From contig CALDWW010000010.1 of NCBI GenBank assembly GCA_937924335.1, positions 62,001 to 126,000 on the forward strand: 64,000 bases of DNA, written 5' to 3'. The notes under the pieces were generated by a model. That model had not been told where the DNA came from, ran no database searches, and was given only the letters and a program-made list of their open reading frames with translations. A program made the translations under genes and the position numbers. Positions 36,486 through 45,222 of this stretch are shown here, one piece after another. Each line of letters opens with the position of its first letter. Positions within the stretch are counted from its first letter, which is position 1. This stretch comes from an uncultured Gammaproteobacteria bacterium (GTDB taxonomy: Bacteria > Pseudomonadota > Gammaproteobacteria > Steroidobacterales > XN24).

Positions 36486-38066
36486 TCAGACTGCGAAACG
36501 GAACCGATCGATGTTGACTGGCACGACCTTGGCCGACTCGACTGTCTGGCTTACCCGGTAGACGATGTACTTGCCGGCATCGCCCACGGCAAAGCCGACG
36601 ATGAAGTGCAGGGAGCCCCGCACATCAACTCCCTGGGGATTGGTCTCTGCATCACACTTTACGAAGTACGGTGGATACCCGCCGCCTGTCGGAAATGCGC
36701 CTTTCGCCTCGAGACCCCCGAGGAATGCCTCCACCTGATCCCGGACTCGTGCTCTCAGGGATTCTCCCGGGACCTCGAACACGACCCAGCGCGTGCCATG
36801 CCTCAATGCCTCCTCGATCATCAGCGCGAGTCGCCGGACCCGCACGGAGCGGAATGTCGGGACGGCCACATCTACGCCCGCCAGCGTCTTCTCTCCGGTC
36901 AGCGCATAGCGACCTCCCACTGCCCGCCGGAACACATTGACACCCAACGAGATCAGGCGCTCCGCATCCTGGTCGCCGATGTTATCGACAGGCCGGGTCG
37001 CACCGCGCAACAGTCGGGGCGCTTTCGCCCACGGTGTCCAGGCATCGGCACCGCGATCCGCTCTGGCCAACAGGCCGGCCATTGCGCCGCAGGCGGCGCG
37101 AGGCTGGTCGGAAGAACGATCCGCACCACCGACCAGCCGCGGGAAGGCAACGATGGCATTCTCGCTGTTGAGGTTGAGGTACTGAAGATGGCCCACCATG
37201 TCGTCGGCCGAACGGCAGTCGGACGGCGGATCCATCAACAACAGCGCCCTGCGTTTGCGGCACAACCTCACCGCAGCCAGCAGAGCCGCCGGCCCTATAT
37301 CGGTCGTCGGTGACGGTGGTGGCAGACACAACATGTGGAACGCAGGGACTTTCTGCAGCGAGAACATCCCTCGCATCTCGGTCGCCGAACCGATGATGTC
37401 ATAGTCGGTCAGCGGTTGACCGTCCTCGCCGCGAAGACCCGTGGTCACCCAGGCCACCGGCGAGCCCACCCCCGGGCCGACCGTCCTGTCAGGTCGCTGA
37501 TCCGGTATCGCTCCGCGTACCCGCATGAGCCTGGACTCAAGTACTGCGTCGCCCACATAACGACTCGATGAAGGGTCCACCGAGACGCGCGCATAGATTT
37601 CCTGATCCGAAACACGCTCGGACTCTGGACCGGGGACGCGCTGGATGACGAGATTGAAGCTCAGGTCCTCGCGCGGATCGATGTTGTCGTAATCGACCGA
37701 TGCCCGCAGCCACTCCTGGCCGCCGGGGTTGACGGCTTCGAGCACCAGGCTCGAGTCGCCGGCCGCCAGCCGGAGTTCCGCACGGCGGCCGCCGTTCATG
37801 ACCCGGACGACGATGGCCCGCTGTCCGCCATTCTCGAAATAGTCATGCAGGCACGGCCCCATGGTCGCGCCGTCCCAGGGCCCGCCGAATATCCGGTGGA
37901 ATTCGTCGATGCTTTCGATGAGGACTGGTTCGTCGACCGGGCCGCGGACCGTGCGGCCGACAAAAGCAGCCACGGTGACCATCTGCGAAGCGATGGACTG
38001 TTCGCCGCGGGGAGCTTCTTCGACGAATATGCCGGGAGTCAGCCTTTCGGGCACCGGGGGCTCCAT
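36486..38066 (-). CDS. Orphan contractile-tail sheath-like protein
   Basis: A 526-residue protein. The N-terminus (TPGIFVEEAPRGEQSI, then TVAAFVGRTVRGPVDEPVLI, then FGGPW and YFENGGQRAIVVRV) and the C-terminus (EEALRHGTRWVVFEVP, FLGGLEAKGAF, FVKCDAETNPQ, ending in a FIVGFAVGDAGKYIVYRVSQT strand) match the conserved halves of phage and extracellular injection-system (eCIS/PVC/Afp) tail sheath proteins. Sheaths contract to drive a tube through a membrane. No tube, baseplate, spike, tape-measure or AAA+ gene lies within 20 kb on either side, and none of the window looks like prophage. A gamma-glutamylcyclotransferase gene follows 15 bases later. The ribosome site is poor. It may be a remnant, or a sheath-fold protein used alone. 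Confidence 0.8.
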   Translation of the reverse strand: MEPPVPERLTPGIFVEEAPRGEQSIASQMVTVAAFVGRTVRGPVDEPVLIESIDEFHRIFGGPWDGATMGPCLHDYFENGGQRAIVVRVMNGGRRAELRLAAGDSSLVLEAVNPGGQEWLRASVDYDNIDPREDLSFNLVIQRVPGPESERVSDQEIYARVSVDPSSSRYVGDAVLESRLMRVRGAIPDQRPDRTVGPGVGSPVAWVTTGLRGEDGQPLTDYDIIGSATEMRGMFSLQKVPAFHMLCLPPPSPTTDIGPAALLAAVRLCRKRRALLLMDPPSDCRSADDMVGHLQYLNLNSENAIVAFPRLVGGADRSSDQPRAACGAMAGLLARADRGADAWTPWAKAPRLLRGATRPVDNIGDQDAERLISLGVNVFRRAVGGRYALTGEKTLAGVDVAVPTFRSVRVRRLALMIEEALRHGTRWVVFEVPGESLRARVRDQVEAFLGGLEAKGAFPTGGGYPPYFVKCDAETNPQGVDVRGSLHFIVGFAVGDAGKYIVYRVSQTVESAKVVPVNIDRFRFAV

Positions 38067-38184
38067 CCTGTGGTTCGCGAGAAATTAACATAAACCGGCC
38101 GGATTCGTGCAATGGTAGTTTTCATGGCTCGCCTGGACCGACAGGTGGGCGGATAATCGGGCGCAAAAGGGATGGAGAAATACG

Positions 38185-38382
38185 ATGTCTTCTGCCGGCA
38201 CCGGCCGTGGCAAGTTGATCCCCGCCGGCGAAGGGTTCCGGCGCGCTTTGCGCTGGCTGTCGGATGAGCGCCGGCATGACCCCACTGCCGTCGAGGAGGC
38301 TTCGGTGCGATTCAATCTCTCGCCGATGGAGGAAGAGTTCTTGTTGGCCGAGGCCAGACGCCTGCGCGGGGAGAAGCGGTGA
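38185..38382 (+). CDS. Small conserved-looking protein, 65 residues
   Basis: I do not recognise a family. The protein is helical and charged (RRALRWLSDERR, then LSPMEEEFLLAEARRLR). ATG 38185 follows GGAG by seven bases, and its stop codon overlaps the cupin start as GTGA, so it is translated with the cupin and EamA genes. It is divergent from the sheath gene, and the 118-base gap between them must hold both promoters; GATAAT at about 38152 is a possible -10. Confidence 0.6.
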   Translation: MSSAGTGRGKLIPAGEGFRRALRWLSDERRHDPTAVEEASVRFNLSPMEEEFLLAEARRLRGEKR

Positions 38383-38828
38383 CGGACGAAAAGCTCAGGC
38401 CGCGCGAGGCCTCGCGAAATCTTGTCCAGCGCGGTAGCCATGGCGAGACGATCTGTCGGCCGATGGCAGAGGACGAGTTCCTCAGCTCGGAAGGTGTCCA
38501 CATCCTCGAATCGTGGAACGTCAGCGAAGATCCGCAGCTATCCATCGCCCGGGCAAGACTCGGTCCGGGACAGGCCAGCCGGCCGCATCGGCTGAGGAAT
38601 ACCGCCGAACGCTATGTCATCGTCAGCGGGGCCGGCGAACTACAGGTCGGGTCCCTGCCAACCACACCGGCGCATCCCGGTGACGTCGTCTATATACCGC
38701 CAGGTGTCCGGCAATCGATCGTCAACACGGGCCCGGTCGATCTGGTGTTTTACTGCATTTGCTCTCCGCGTTTCGACGCGGCCGACTATGAAGCGCTACC
38801 GGGCACGTCATCCGATCCGGGAGTGTGA
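38379..38828 (+). CDS. Cupin domain protein
   Basis: A 149-residue single-domain cupin. The first motif is weak (RPHRLRNTAERYVIVSGAGEL, with one histidine and a glutamate in place), and the second is HPGDVVYIPPGVRQSIVNTG. The usual metal ligands are partly kept, so it may bind a metal or act as a sugar/amino-acid-binding enzyme. GTG 38379 overlaps the previous stop (GTGA), with GGGGAG five bases upstream. The function is unknown. Confidence 0.78.
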   Translation: MTDEKLRPREASRNLVQRGSHGETICRPMAEDEFLSSEGVHILESWNVSEDPQLSIARARLGPGQASRPHRLRNTAERYVIVSGAGELQVGSLPTTPAHPGDVVYIPPGVRQSIVNTGPVDLVFYCICSPRFDAADYEALPGTSSDPGV

Positions 38829-38833
38829 GCGTC

Positions 38834-39766
38834 ATGCAGGGGACTCCCAACTGGCGGCTCGGACTGCTGTTTGCCTCGACCACGGCCGCCGCCTGGGGGT
38901 GCCTGCCGATCGCCCTCAAGACCATGCTCATGTACATGGATCCATACACCATCACCTGGTACCGCTTCCTGGTGTCCGCGATCGTTGCGGCACTCGTGCT
39001 CCGGGCCACAGGCGGGCTGCCGCGGCTCGGGCGCTTGAGACCGCGTTCCCGTGGCGTCCTGCTGGTCGCGGTGCTGGGCCTGATCGGCAACTATCTTCTC
39101 TACCTCATCGGCCTCTCTTTCGCCTCACCCGGCTCCACCCAGGTCCTGATCCAGCTGGCGCCCATGTTTCTGCTGGTCGGCGGCCTGGTCATCTTCAGGG
39201 AGTCTTTCAGCACCGTTCAGTGGCTCGGCCTGGCCACACTGCTGGGCGGCCTGGGCCTGTTCTTCCATGACCGTTTCCCGGCGATGATCGACCTGGATGC
39301 CGATCTGGGCAAAGGTGTGTTTCTGATCGTCCTGGCCTCACTGGTATGGGCGATCTATGCCATCGCCCAGAAGATCCTCCAGCTCGAGATGTCACCGCAG
39401 GGCATTCTGCTGGTGATCTACGTTTCGGCCAGCATCGCGCTGCTGCCCACCGCCGATCCGGCCGCTCTGGTTTCGCTGACACCATGGACCCTCGGGCTTC
39501 TCGCTTTCTGCAGCCTCAACACCCTGGTGGCCTACGGTGCGTTTGCCGAGGCACTCAGGCACTGGGAGGCATCCCGGGTCAGCGCGGTCCTCGCCGTGAC
39601 CCCGCTTCTGACGCTCGGTTTCGGGGTGTTGCTGGCGTCGCTGCCGACCGGATACGTCAATGAGGACCCCTCAGATCCGACCAGCCTTGCCGGCGCGGCA
39701 CTGGTCGTCGTCGGCTCCGCCGTCACCGCGCTGGGTGGCATGCGTCGGCGACCCGCGACCGACTAG
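38834..39766 (+). CDS. EamA family (DMT) transporter
   Basis: About 310 residues with ten membrane segments in two EamA repeats (residues about 8-140 and 155-295). The motif WYRFLVSAIVAALVL in the first repeat and NTLVAYGAFAEALRHWEASRVSAVLAVTPLLT in the second are typical of drug/metabolite exporters. Substrates in this family are often amino acids or purines. ATG 38834 has GGGAG ten bases upstream; GTG 38825 overlaps the cupin stop but is one base from that site. Third gene of a three-gene operon; the substrate is unknown. Confidence 0.87.
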   Translation: MQGTPNWRLGLLFASTTAAAWGCLPIALKTMLMYMDPYTITWYRFLVSAIVAALVLRATGGLPRLGRLRPRSRGVLLVAVLGLIGNYLLYLIGLSFASPGSTQVLIQLAPMFLLVGGLVIFRESFSTVQWLGLATLLGGLGLFFHDRFPAMIDLDADLGKGVFLIVLASLVWAIYAIAQKILQLEMSPQGILLVIYVSASIALLPTADPAALVSLTPWTLGLLAFCSLNTLVAYGAFAEALRHWEASRVSAVLAVTPLLTLGFGVLLASLPTGYVNEDPSDPTSLAGAALVVVGSAVTALGGMRRRPATD

Positions 39767-39808
39767 AATGCATGGCAGACTGCCCGCTGGCTGGAACCGA
39801 CCTCCCGC

Positions 39809-40903
39809 ATGAGCGAAACACAGACTCTGCCATTGTTTGAACGCTTCCCGGAACTGCGGGATCGCACGGGGCACATCTCATTCGCTCTGCTGCCGACGCC
39901 ACTCGAGTGTCACCGTGGAGATGAGCTCGGACTGCGCTGCCGTCACCTGATGATCAAACGTGACGACCTCAGCGGGGCACCCTATGGAGGCAACAAGGTC
40001 CGCAAGCTCGAGTTCCTGCTGGGAGATGCCAGGAAGAACGGGGCCACCGGCGTGCTGACATTCGGGGTGGCCGGCTCGAACCATGCGCTTGCAACCAGCA
40101 TCTATGCGCGTGCAGCCGGCCTGCAGTGCCACTCGATGCTGACCCGGCAATCGAATGCCGCCTACGTGCGCAGAAACCTGCTGGCCGGACTGCACTCGGG
40201 CGCCCATCTGCATGCCTGCGATTCCGAGGAATCGGCAAGACGCCTTGCCGCGCGCATCGCGGAGTCCGCAGCACGCGATGGCGAGATGTTGACCGCCATC
40301 CCCGGTGGCGGATCATCCGCGCTGGGCTGCCTGGGTTTCGTGAATGCCGGACTCGAGCTGGCCGAGCAGGTCAGGACCGGAACCATGCCTGTCCCGGACA
40401 CGATCTACATCGCGCTTGGCACGGTCGGCACGGCAGCGGGCCTGATGGTGGGTCTGCGCCTGGCGGGGTTGGATACCCGCATCGTGGCGGTCCGTGTCGT
40501 CCGCGAGGACATCGCCACCCCAGCGCGTTTCCGCAGGCTTGCCAGCGGCGTGCGTGAATTTGTCGGTGGACCGGCTGACGCCGGCGTCGAGTTGCCTGAG
40601 ATCCGCCATGAATTCTTGGGAGCCGGGTATGCGCGCTTCACGCCAGCCGGTGTTGCGGCCATGGAATCAGCCAGGCAGCTCGCCGGCCTGAAACTGGAGG
40701 GCACCTACACGGGCAAGAGCTTCGCTGCGATGTTGTCCGATTTGGGCAGCGGACGCCTCGAAGATCAGAACGTGCTCTTCTGGAATACCTACAACTCGCG
40801 GCCGCTGGCGTGCGAGGCGACGGCACTCGACTACCACCAGCTGCCCGATCCATTTCACTACTACTTCGAAAGCCCGCTTCAGGAGCTGGATCCGGAGGCC
40901 TGA
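39809..40903 (+). CDS. PLP-dependent D-cysteine desulfhydrase / ACC deaminase family enzyme
   Basis: A 364-residue PLP enzyme of fold type II. The Schiff-base lysine lies in GGNKVRKLEFLL, the preceding KRDDLSGAPYGG loop is typical of the D-cysteine desulfhydrase group, and the phosphate loop is GTVGTAAGL. Members deaminate D-cysteine or 1-aminocyclopropane-1-carboxylate. The C-terminal EGTYTGKSFAAML and WNTYNSRP are also conserved. It follows the EamA transporter by about 40 bases and may share its transcript, which would link amino-acid export and degradation. Confidence 0.85.
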   Translation: MSETQTLPLFERFPELRDRTGHISFALLPTPLECHRGDELGLRCRHLMIKRDDLSGAPYGGNKVRKLEFLLGDARKNGATGVLTFGVAGSNHALATSIYARAAGLQCHSMLTRQSNAAYVRRNLLAGLHSGAHLHACDSEESARRLAARIAESAARDGEMLTAIPGGGSSALGCLGFVNAGLELAEQVRTGTMPVPDTIYIALGTVGTAAGLMVGLRLAGLDTRIVAVRVVREDIATPARFRRLASGVREFVGGPADAGVELPEIRHEFLGAGYARFTPAGVAAMESARQLAGLKLEGTYTGKSFAAMLSDLGSGRLEDQNVLFWNTYNSRPLACEATALDYHQLPDPFHYYFESPLQELDPEA

Positions 40904-40910
40904 GGCCTGG

Positions 40911-42029
40911 CTAGAGGACCTGGAAAGTATCCAGGCCACGGACGAACAACTCGTATCTCGTCTCGATCGCTTCCCTGACAGCGAATGCGGGGGCGCCCGT
41001 CAGGACGGCATCCGATCGACCGACCCAGCCGATGCCGTCGAGCATCCCCATGCTGAGGAAGAAGCCGAGCTCGCGGGCGCGATATCCCTTCAGCCGCCTG
41101 CCCCGCGCGAGTCTCGCTATGTTCTCGGCGACGTGCCGTCCCTTTCTGACTGCGGCCTGGGCGCTCGGGGAATTCAGACCTGGCCCGGCGTAGACGCTGC
41201 AGTCACCGGCAGCGAACACCGTGTCGAGCAGCTCACCATCGATGACCACCTGGCCGCTGTCGGCGGCCTCGTGCCGTGCCGGATTGCCGACCTGGCCTGT
41301 CAGGACCAGCGTGATCCGCGACGCAAGCTCGCGGGACTTGCCGCTGCCGGACTCCAGCTGCAGTCGGTGCCCGCGGGCGGACACGAGCCTGTACCCGCGC
41401 AGATACCCGATCCCCGCCTCCTTCATCCTCGCGGACACATAGTCGTGGAATTGTCCTGGCTGCCGGGGTAGCAATCGGGATCCGGGATCTACCAGAGACA
41501 GGCGCGTAGGCGCGCCTTGCCGGCGCAGCGCGTCGCTGAGCTCGAACAGATATTGCAGACCGGTCGCGCCGCCGCCGACTACAGTGATCCGGTCCTTGCT
41601 CCCGCCGGCCTCGCGCTCAATCCGTCCTGTCAGCCCGCTGCCGGCAGTGCGCCGCAGATCGGACAAGCCGACACAACCGGGCTGACGAGGCCTCGGCCTC
41701 GGCTTCAAGCCGACGGCGACGACGAGTACATCGAATCCCTCGTCGAGGCCCCCGGCAGAGAGGCGGCCGGTAGCGGCAGCCTGGCGCAGTGCGGTCGCGC
41801 CCAGGGAAGGCCTGGCGCTGACGTGTCGGAACCCATAGCGGGCCGCCAGCTTTTCGAAAGGTACCCGCAAGTCTCCGGCGGGGCGACGCAGGCCTTCCTG
41901 CAGGCGGGTCAGCTTGATGTGATACCTGGCGGGATCGACGAGCACCCGTTGTGTATCCGGCAACCGGTCCGCGAGCGCCATCAGGCAGCTCAGCCCGGCA
42001 TAGCCACCACCGACGACGACGATCTTCAC
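40911..42029 (-). CDS. FAD-dependent pyridine nucleotide-disulfide oxidoreductase (NDH-2-like)
   Basis: A 372-residue flavoprotein. The FAD motif is VVVGGGYAGLSC at the N-terminus, the NADH motif is ITVVGGGATGLQYLFEL near the middle, and the second FAD contact is TVFAAGDCSVYAG. This is the layout of single-subunit NADH:quinone oxidoreductase-like enzymes. No redox-active CxxxxC is present. The GTG start at 42029 overlaps the stop codon of the EamA gene before it (GTGA). A longer same-strand frame reaching 43049 is a shadow of the EamA gene. Confidence 0.82.
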   Translation of the reverse strand: MKIVVVGGGYAGLSCLMALADRLPDTQRVLVDPARYHIKLTRLQEGLRRPAGDLRVPFEKLAARYGFRHVSARPSLGATALRQAAATGRLSAGGLDEGFDVLVVAVGLKPRPRPRQPGCVGLSDLRRTAGSGLTGRIEREAGGSKDRITVVGGGATGLQYLFELSDALRRQGAPTRLSLVDPGSRLLPRQPGQFHDYVSARMKEAGIGYLRGYRLVSARGHRLQLESGSGKSRELASRITLVLTGQVGNPARHEAADSGQVVIDGELLDTVFAAGDCSVYAGPGLNSPSAQAAVRKGRHVAENIARLARGRRLKGYRARELGFFLSMGMLDGIGWVGRSDAVLTGAPAFAVREAIETRYELFVRGLDTFQVL

Positions 42030-42952
42030 GGCCTCGTCCTGAGGATGGCCGGACGGTGAGAAATAACGATGGCGACGAGGATAATCGCCAGCGCAACGAG
42101 GGAGTGCATTGCCAGGCGCTCTCCCAGGAATGCGGCACCGGCGATGACTGCGTACACGGGTATGAGGTAGTTGATCAGCGACAAGAACGTGGGTCCCGCA
42201 CTCGCGACGACCCCATAGTAGACCACTGTCGCTAGACCGGTGGAAAACAGGCCGAGGCTTGCCAATGCGATAGCCGGCCCGGCCGGAACTCCTCTGGGTG
42301 CCGGCTCTCCGTACAGGAGCGTGATCGTGGTCGCGAGTGCTGCCGACACAAGCAAGACGCAGGCGGCCGTGAGCTGCGGCGGCATGGCGGGCCCGCGCCG
42401 GGCTACGATCAGGTTGAGACCGTAGCAGATGGCGCCGGCCAGGACTGAGAGCTGGGCGAGGAGTTGCGCCGCGTTTCCTCCGGCACTGCCGATGGCAGCG
42501 GGCCCGGTGAGTACGACGATACCGGCGAAACCGAGGATGAACCCCAGCACCTTGGGAGCGTTCATCCGCTCGCCGGGAATCAGGAAATGCGCCAAAACCA
42601 GTACCACCAGGGGCATCACCGCCATCAGGATCCCGGTCAGGCCCGACGGGATCGTCTGCTGTCCCCATGAGATCAGGAAGAAGGGCAGCACGTTGCCCAG
42701 CACCGCCATGGTGGCGATATAAGTCCAGGCGGTAACGCCGCGCGGCATCTGCTGGCGACTGACCAGGATCATCACGATCAGCACGGACGCCCCGATCCAC
42801 AGACGGCCCACGACCACCTGCAGCGGCGTGAAAGCCTGCAGCGCTACATCCGTCAGCGCGAATGCGGAACCCCACAGCAGGACCAGAAGCATCAGCAGGA
42901 ACCAGTCTCGCAACCCGGGCCGATCCCCGTGTCTGGACCGGGCTCTGCTCAC
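42026..42952 (-). CDS. EamA family (DMT) transporter
   Basis: A 308-residue ten-helix inner-membrane exporter with two EamA repeats; GSAFALTDVALQAFTPLQVVVGRL opens the first and ISLINYLIPVYAVIAGAAFLGERL closes the second. It overlaps the 51-residue gene before it by 4 bases (ATGA) and the flavoprotein after it by 4 bases. It is a different subtype from the EamA gene at 38834. The substrate is unknown. Confidence 0.88.
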   Translation of the reverse strand: MSRARSRHGDRPGLRDWFLLMLLVLLWGSAFALTDVALQAFTPLQVVVGRLWIGASVLIVMILVSRQQMPRGVTAWTYIATMAVLGNVLPFFLISWGQQTIPSGLTGILMAVMPLVVLVLAHFLIPGERMNAPKVLGFILGFAGIVVLTGPAAIGSAGGNAAQLLAQLSVLAGAICYGLNLIVARRGPAMPPQLTAACVLLVSAALATTITLLYGEPAPRGVPAGPAIALASLGLFSTGLATVVYYGVVASAGPTFLSLINYLIPVYAVIAGAAFLGERLAMHSLVALAIILVAIVISHRPAILRTRP

Positions 42953-43104
42953 GTTCCCCGCCGCCGTCCCTTGGTGCCTGCGGTTGCCGCCGACTCCGAA
43001 TTGCCGGCCCGCTCGACGCGCGACCGGTGCTCTGCCGCTGCCTCGTCATCTTCCTGACGTTTTCGCTGGATCTCTTCGAGCATCAGCTTCAGCCACGCGT
43101 TCAT
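42949..43104 (-). CDS. Small charged protein, 51 residues
   Basis: A short reading frame that fills the space between the secreted hydrolase and the EamA gene, with ATGA overlaps at both ends. The protein has an N-terminal helix (MNAWLKLMLEEIQRKRQ) with strongly mixed charge and a basic, disordered-looking tail (TKGRRRGT). No family is recognised. Double overlap with real genes in the same strand makes it likely to be translated. Confidence 0.6.
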   Translation of the reverse strand: MNAWLKLMLEEIQRKRQEDDEAAAEHRSRVERAGNSESAATAGTKGRRRGT

Positions 43105-45143
43105 GGCGCTGGTTCCTGCCGCTGCGTGATCAGATCCCAGAGTCCCTGGTTGCGTGCCATAACACGGTCCCGGTCCTCGGGCAGCAGGAATCCATCGCTG
43201 ACAAGCTGATCGGCGGCATCCCTCACCGCTTCGGTAAAGACACCACGATCCGCATACAATTCTTCGACGGAGGGTCTCGGATCGTGTCTTTGCGCTGCCT
43301 CCGCAGAGGTCCCCGGGAGCGGCAATAGCTGACCGGTGAAATCCCTCATCTCCCCGGCCACCGGTAAACCCTCGCGCAGGGACCACGGTGTGTATGTCGC
43401 TAACGGCACGCGAATCTCCACGTTGCGGACACCACCGGTCTCGTTGCCCAGGCCATCGACCTGGGGCACGAGCGTCTGGAAAGGCGGTCCCAGCCACGGC
43501 GGCTGTTTGCTCACGATGCCTCTGCCCCAATCCGGCCCGTAATCGGCACGGTAGGCGAGATGCGGGCTCGCCGGCAGCGTGATGCCGGGTATGTCGGGAA
43601 ATGCCAGCCGGTCGGATCGCACCAGCGAATCGGTCTCGATTGTCGGGTAGCGACTTGCGGGGGGCGCCACATCATCACGGACCCATTCGACCAGCCTGCT
43701 GAGCAACGCCCGCAGGTTGACCAGAAAGTCGAGTGGATTGCCGCGCCACCCATCCGCTGTGAGGAGTCTGTGATCCGGATCGGGCGGCCGGCGACTGACG
43801 TAGTGTTGCCCGCTGGCCAGATGATAGATGCGTTCATCAGGAGCCGGGGCCACGTCACGGTCGCCGGAAGGCGTGATATGGATCAGTGACGCCGCCCTGC
43901 CCCAGTACTCATAGCCGGTATTGGTGACCATGACCTTTGGCCGGTAGGCGGAGGCCAGTCGATCCAGCAGCCCCTCATCGCGGCCGGTCACGGCATCGCG
44001 CGACGGCTGGCTGGTGAACGGGTAGAGATCCGTGGGATAGAAAAAGGCCGAGAAACGATGAGCGTCGCGCGACGGCTGGCCAAAGCGATGATTGAAACTG
44101 CCCCGGCCGGCACCGGCGGTGTGGATCAGCATGCCGTCGAAAACCTTGCGGTCACTCTCGTCCCGATTGAAACCCTGGTAGAGAAACTGACGCAGGAACC
44201 GGCCTGTCTGGGAGACACCGAAAGCGATGCCATGTGAGACCGCGAACGGCGACGACTCGTCATGCAGGGCGTAGGACATCATGTCGCGGACCGCCGCCAG
44301 TCCGAGACCGACGAGGGCCGGGTTAGTCGAGACATACACGAGCTCGTAGATCCGGCCGGCCCGGAAGCCGTCCTCCATCGCAATGTTCGTCAGGCCCGAC
44401 CCGGCTGCGGCATCCTCGCCGGCCGTGAACCGCCAGAGATTTCTTGGGACGACCTGGCGTGTCGCGTCCCGGCCCGAGCGCTCGTAGAGGACATTGCGTT
44501 CGTCATCAGGGTCCGCCACCGGATAGGGCGTGTGCCCCTTGTGCCCGAGGTGGAGATGCGTAGCCGGCCCGTCCACGACCCAGTCGCTGCGGACAAGACC
44601 GGTGATCGCCTGGTCACCGTCCGTCGCCACGGGCACCTGCAGGCGCAGGCGATCAGCTGCCCCGGGAACGTCGAATTGCCAACCCACCCAGATAACGGTC
44701 AGACCCATCCGCATCAGCAGGCCGTCTCCGAAGTCCTCAGTGGCCATCGGTTCGGTGGAAAACGGTGCGGCATTGAAATACCCGAGCGCCGCCTTTCCGC
44801 CGCGGTTGCTGACCTCGAAAAACCCCACGCCCGAAGCGCGCTCGGCATCTGTGGGCTTGAGCACCATGAAAGTGGCCTGAGCCTCGACCCCGCCGGACTC
44901 CCCCCGCGGCGCGAGCGTGATATCGGTAATCGCGGCATTGGCGGAATTGGCGGGATCGACTGAAAACGTGACCGTGCCCCGCAGACGCTCATAGGCGCCG
45001 CGGTCGCCGAACGGGGCTCCGCCGGCCACCACCTGGCGCTCGTCGATGTGCAGGTCCAGGACCCGCGCCTGCACGCTGATGGCAAGGCATGTCAGCAATC
45101 CGCCCGCGACCAGGGACAGGAGTGTTGTTCTTCTCACGAGCAC
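43101..45143 (-). CDS. Secreted alpha/beta hydrolase domain protein (Abhydrolase_10 type)
   Basis: A 680-residue protein with a signal peptide (LLSLVAGGLLTCLAISVQA). The N-terminal domain opens with VVAGGAPFGDRGAYERLRGTV and the second half has a nucleophile elbow GVSQTG (GIAFGVSQTGRFLR) and DGMLIHTAGAGRG, typical of the large 'alpha/beta hydrolase domain' family common in marine and lipid-degrading proteobacteria. The reaction is unknown; an esterase is probable. It begins an operon of four coupled genes: hydrolase, 51-aa protein, EamA transporter, flavoprotein. Confidence 0.83.
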   Translation of the reverse strand: MLVRRTTLLSLVAGGLLTCLAISVQARVLDLHIDERQVVAGGAPFGDRGAYERLRGTVTFSVDPANSANAAITDITLAPRGESGGVEAQATFMVLKPTDAERASGVGFFEVSNRGGKAALGYFNAAPFSTEPMATEDFGDGLLMRMGLTVIWVGWQFDVPGAADRLRLQVPVATDGDQAITGLVRSDWVVDGPATHLHLGHKGHTPYPVADPDDERNVLYERSGRDATRQVVPRNLWRFTAGEDAAAGSGLTNIAMEDGFRAGRIYELVYVSTNPALVGLGLAAVRDMMSYALHDESSPFAVSHGIAFGVSQTGRFLRQFLYQGFNRDESDRKVFDGMLIHTAGAGRGSFNHRFGQPSRDAHRFSAFFYPTDLYPFTSQPSRDAVTGRDEGLLDRLASAYRPKVMVTNTGYEYWGRAASLIHITPSGDRDVAPAPDERIYHLASGQHYVSRRPPDPDHRLLTADGWRGNPLDFLVNLRALLSRLVEWVRDDVAPPASRYPTIETDSLVRSDRLAFPDIPGITLPASPHLAYRADYGPDWGRGIVSKQPPWLGPPFQTLVPQVDGLGNETGGVRNVEIRVPLATYTPWSLREGLPVAGEMRDFTGQLLPLPGTSAEAAQRHDPRPSVEELYADRGVFTEAVRDAADQLVSDGFLLPEDRDRVMARNQGLWDLITQRQEPAP

Positions 45144-45222
45144 GACGGCATTCCCCCGACATCATCCACGGATCCCGGGATGCACCCGGCCGCCGGTTGA
45201 TTGTAACGGCCGCGACGGACGT

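Noticed and set aside
36486..38066. Prophage or complete eCIS locus around the sheath gene
   Set aside because: No capsid, portal, terminase, integrase, tube, baseplate or ATPase genes are present, and flanking genes are ordinary metabolic and transport genes.
40911..43049. A 712-codon frame that extends the flavoprotein upstream through the EamA gene
   Set aside because: The extra part shadows the EamA gene in another frame of the same strand and has no family features. The flavoprotein begins at GTG 42029 with its FAD motif right after.
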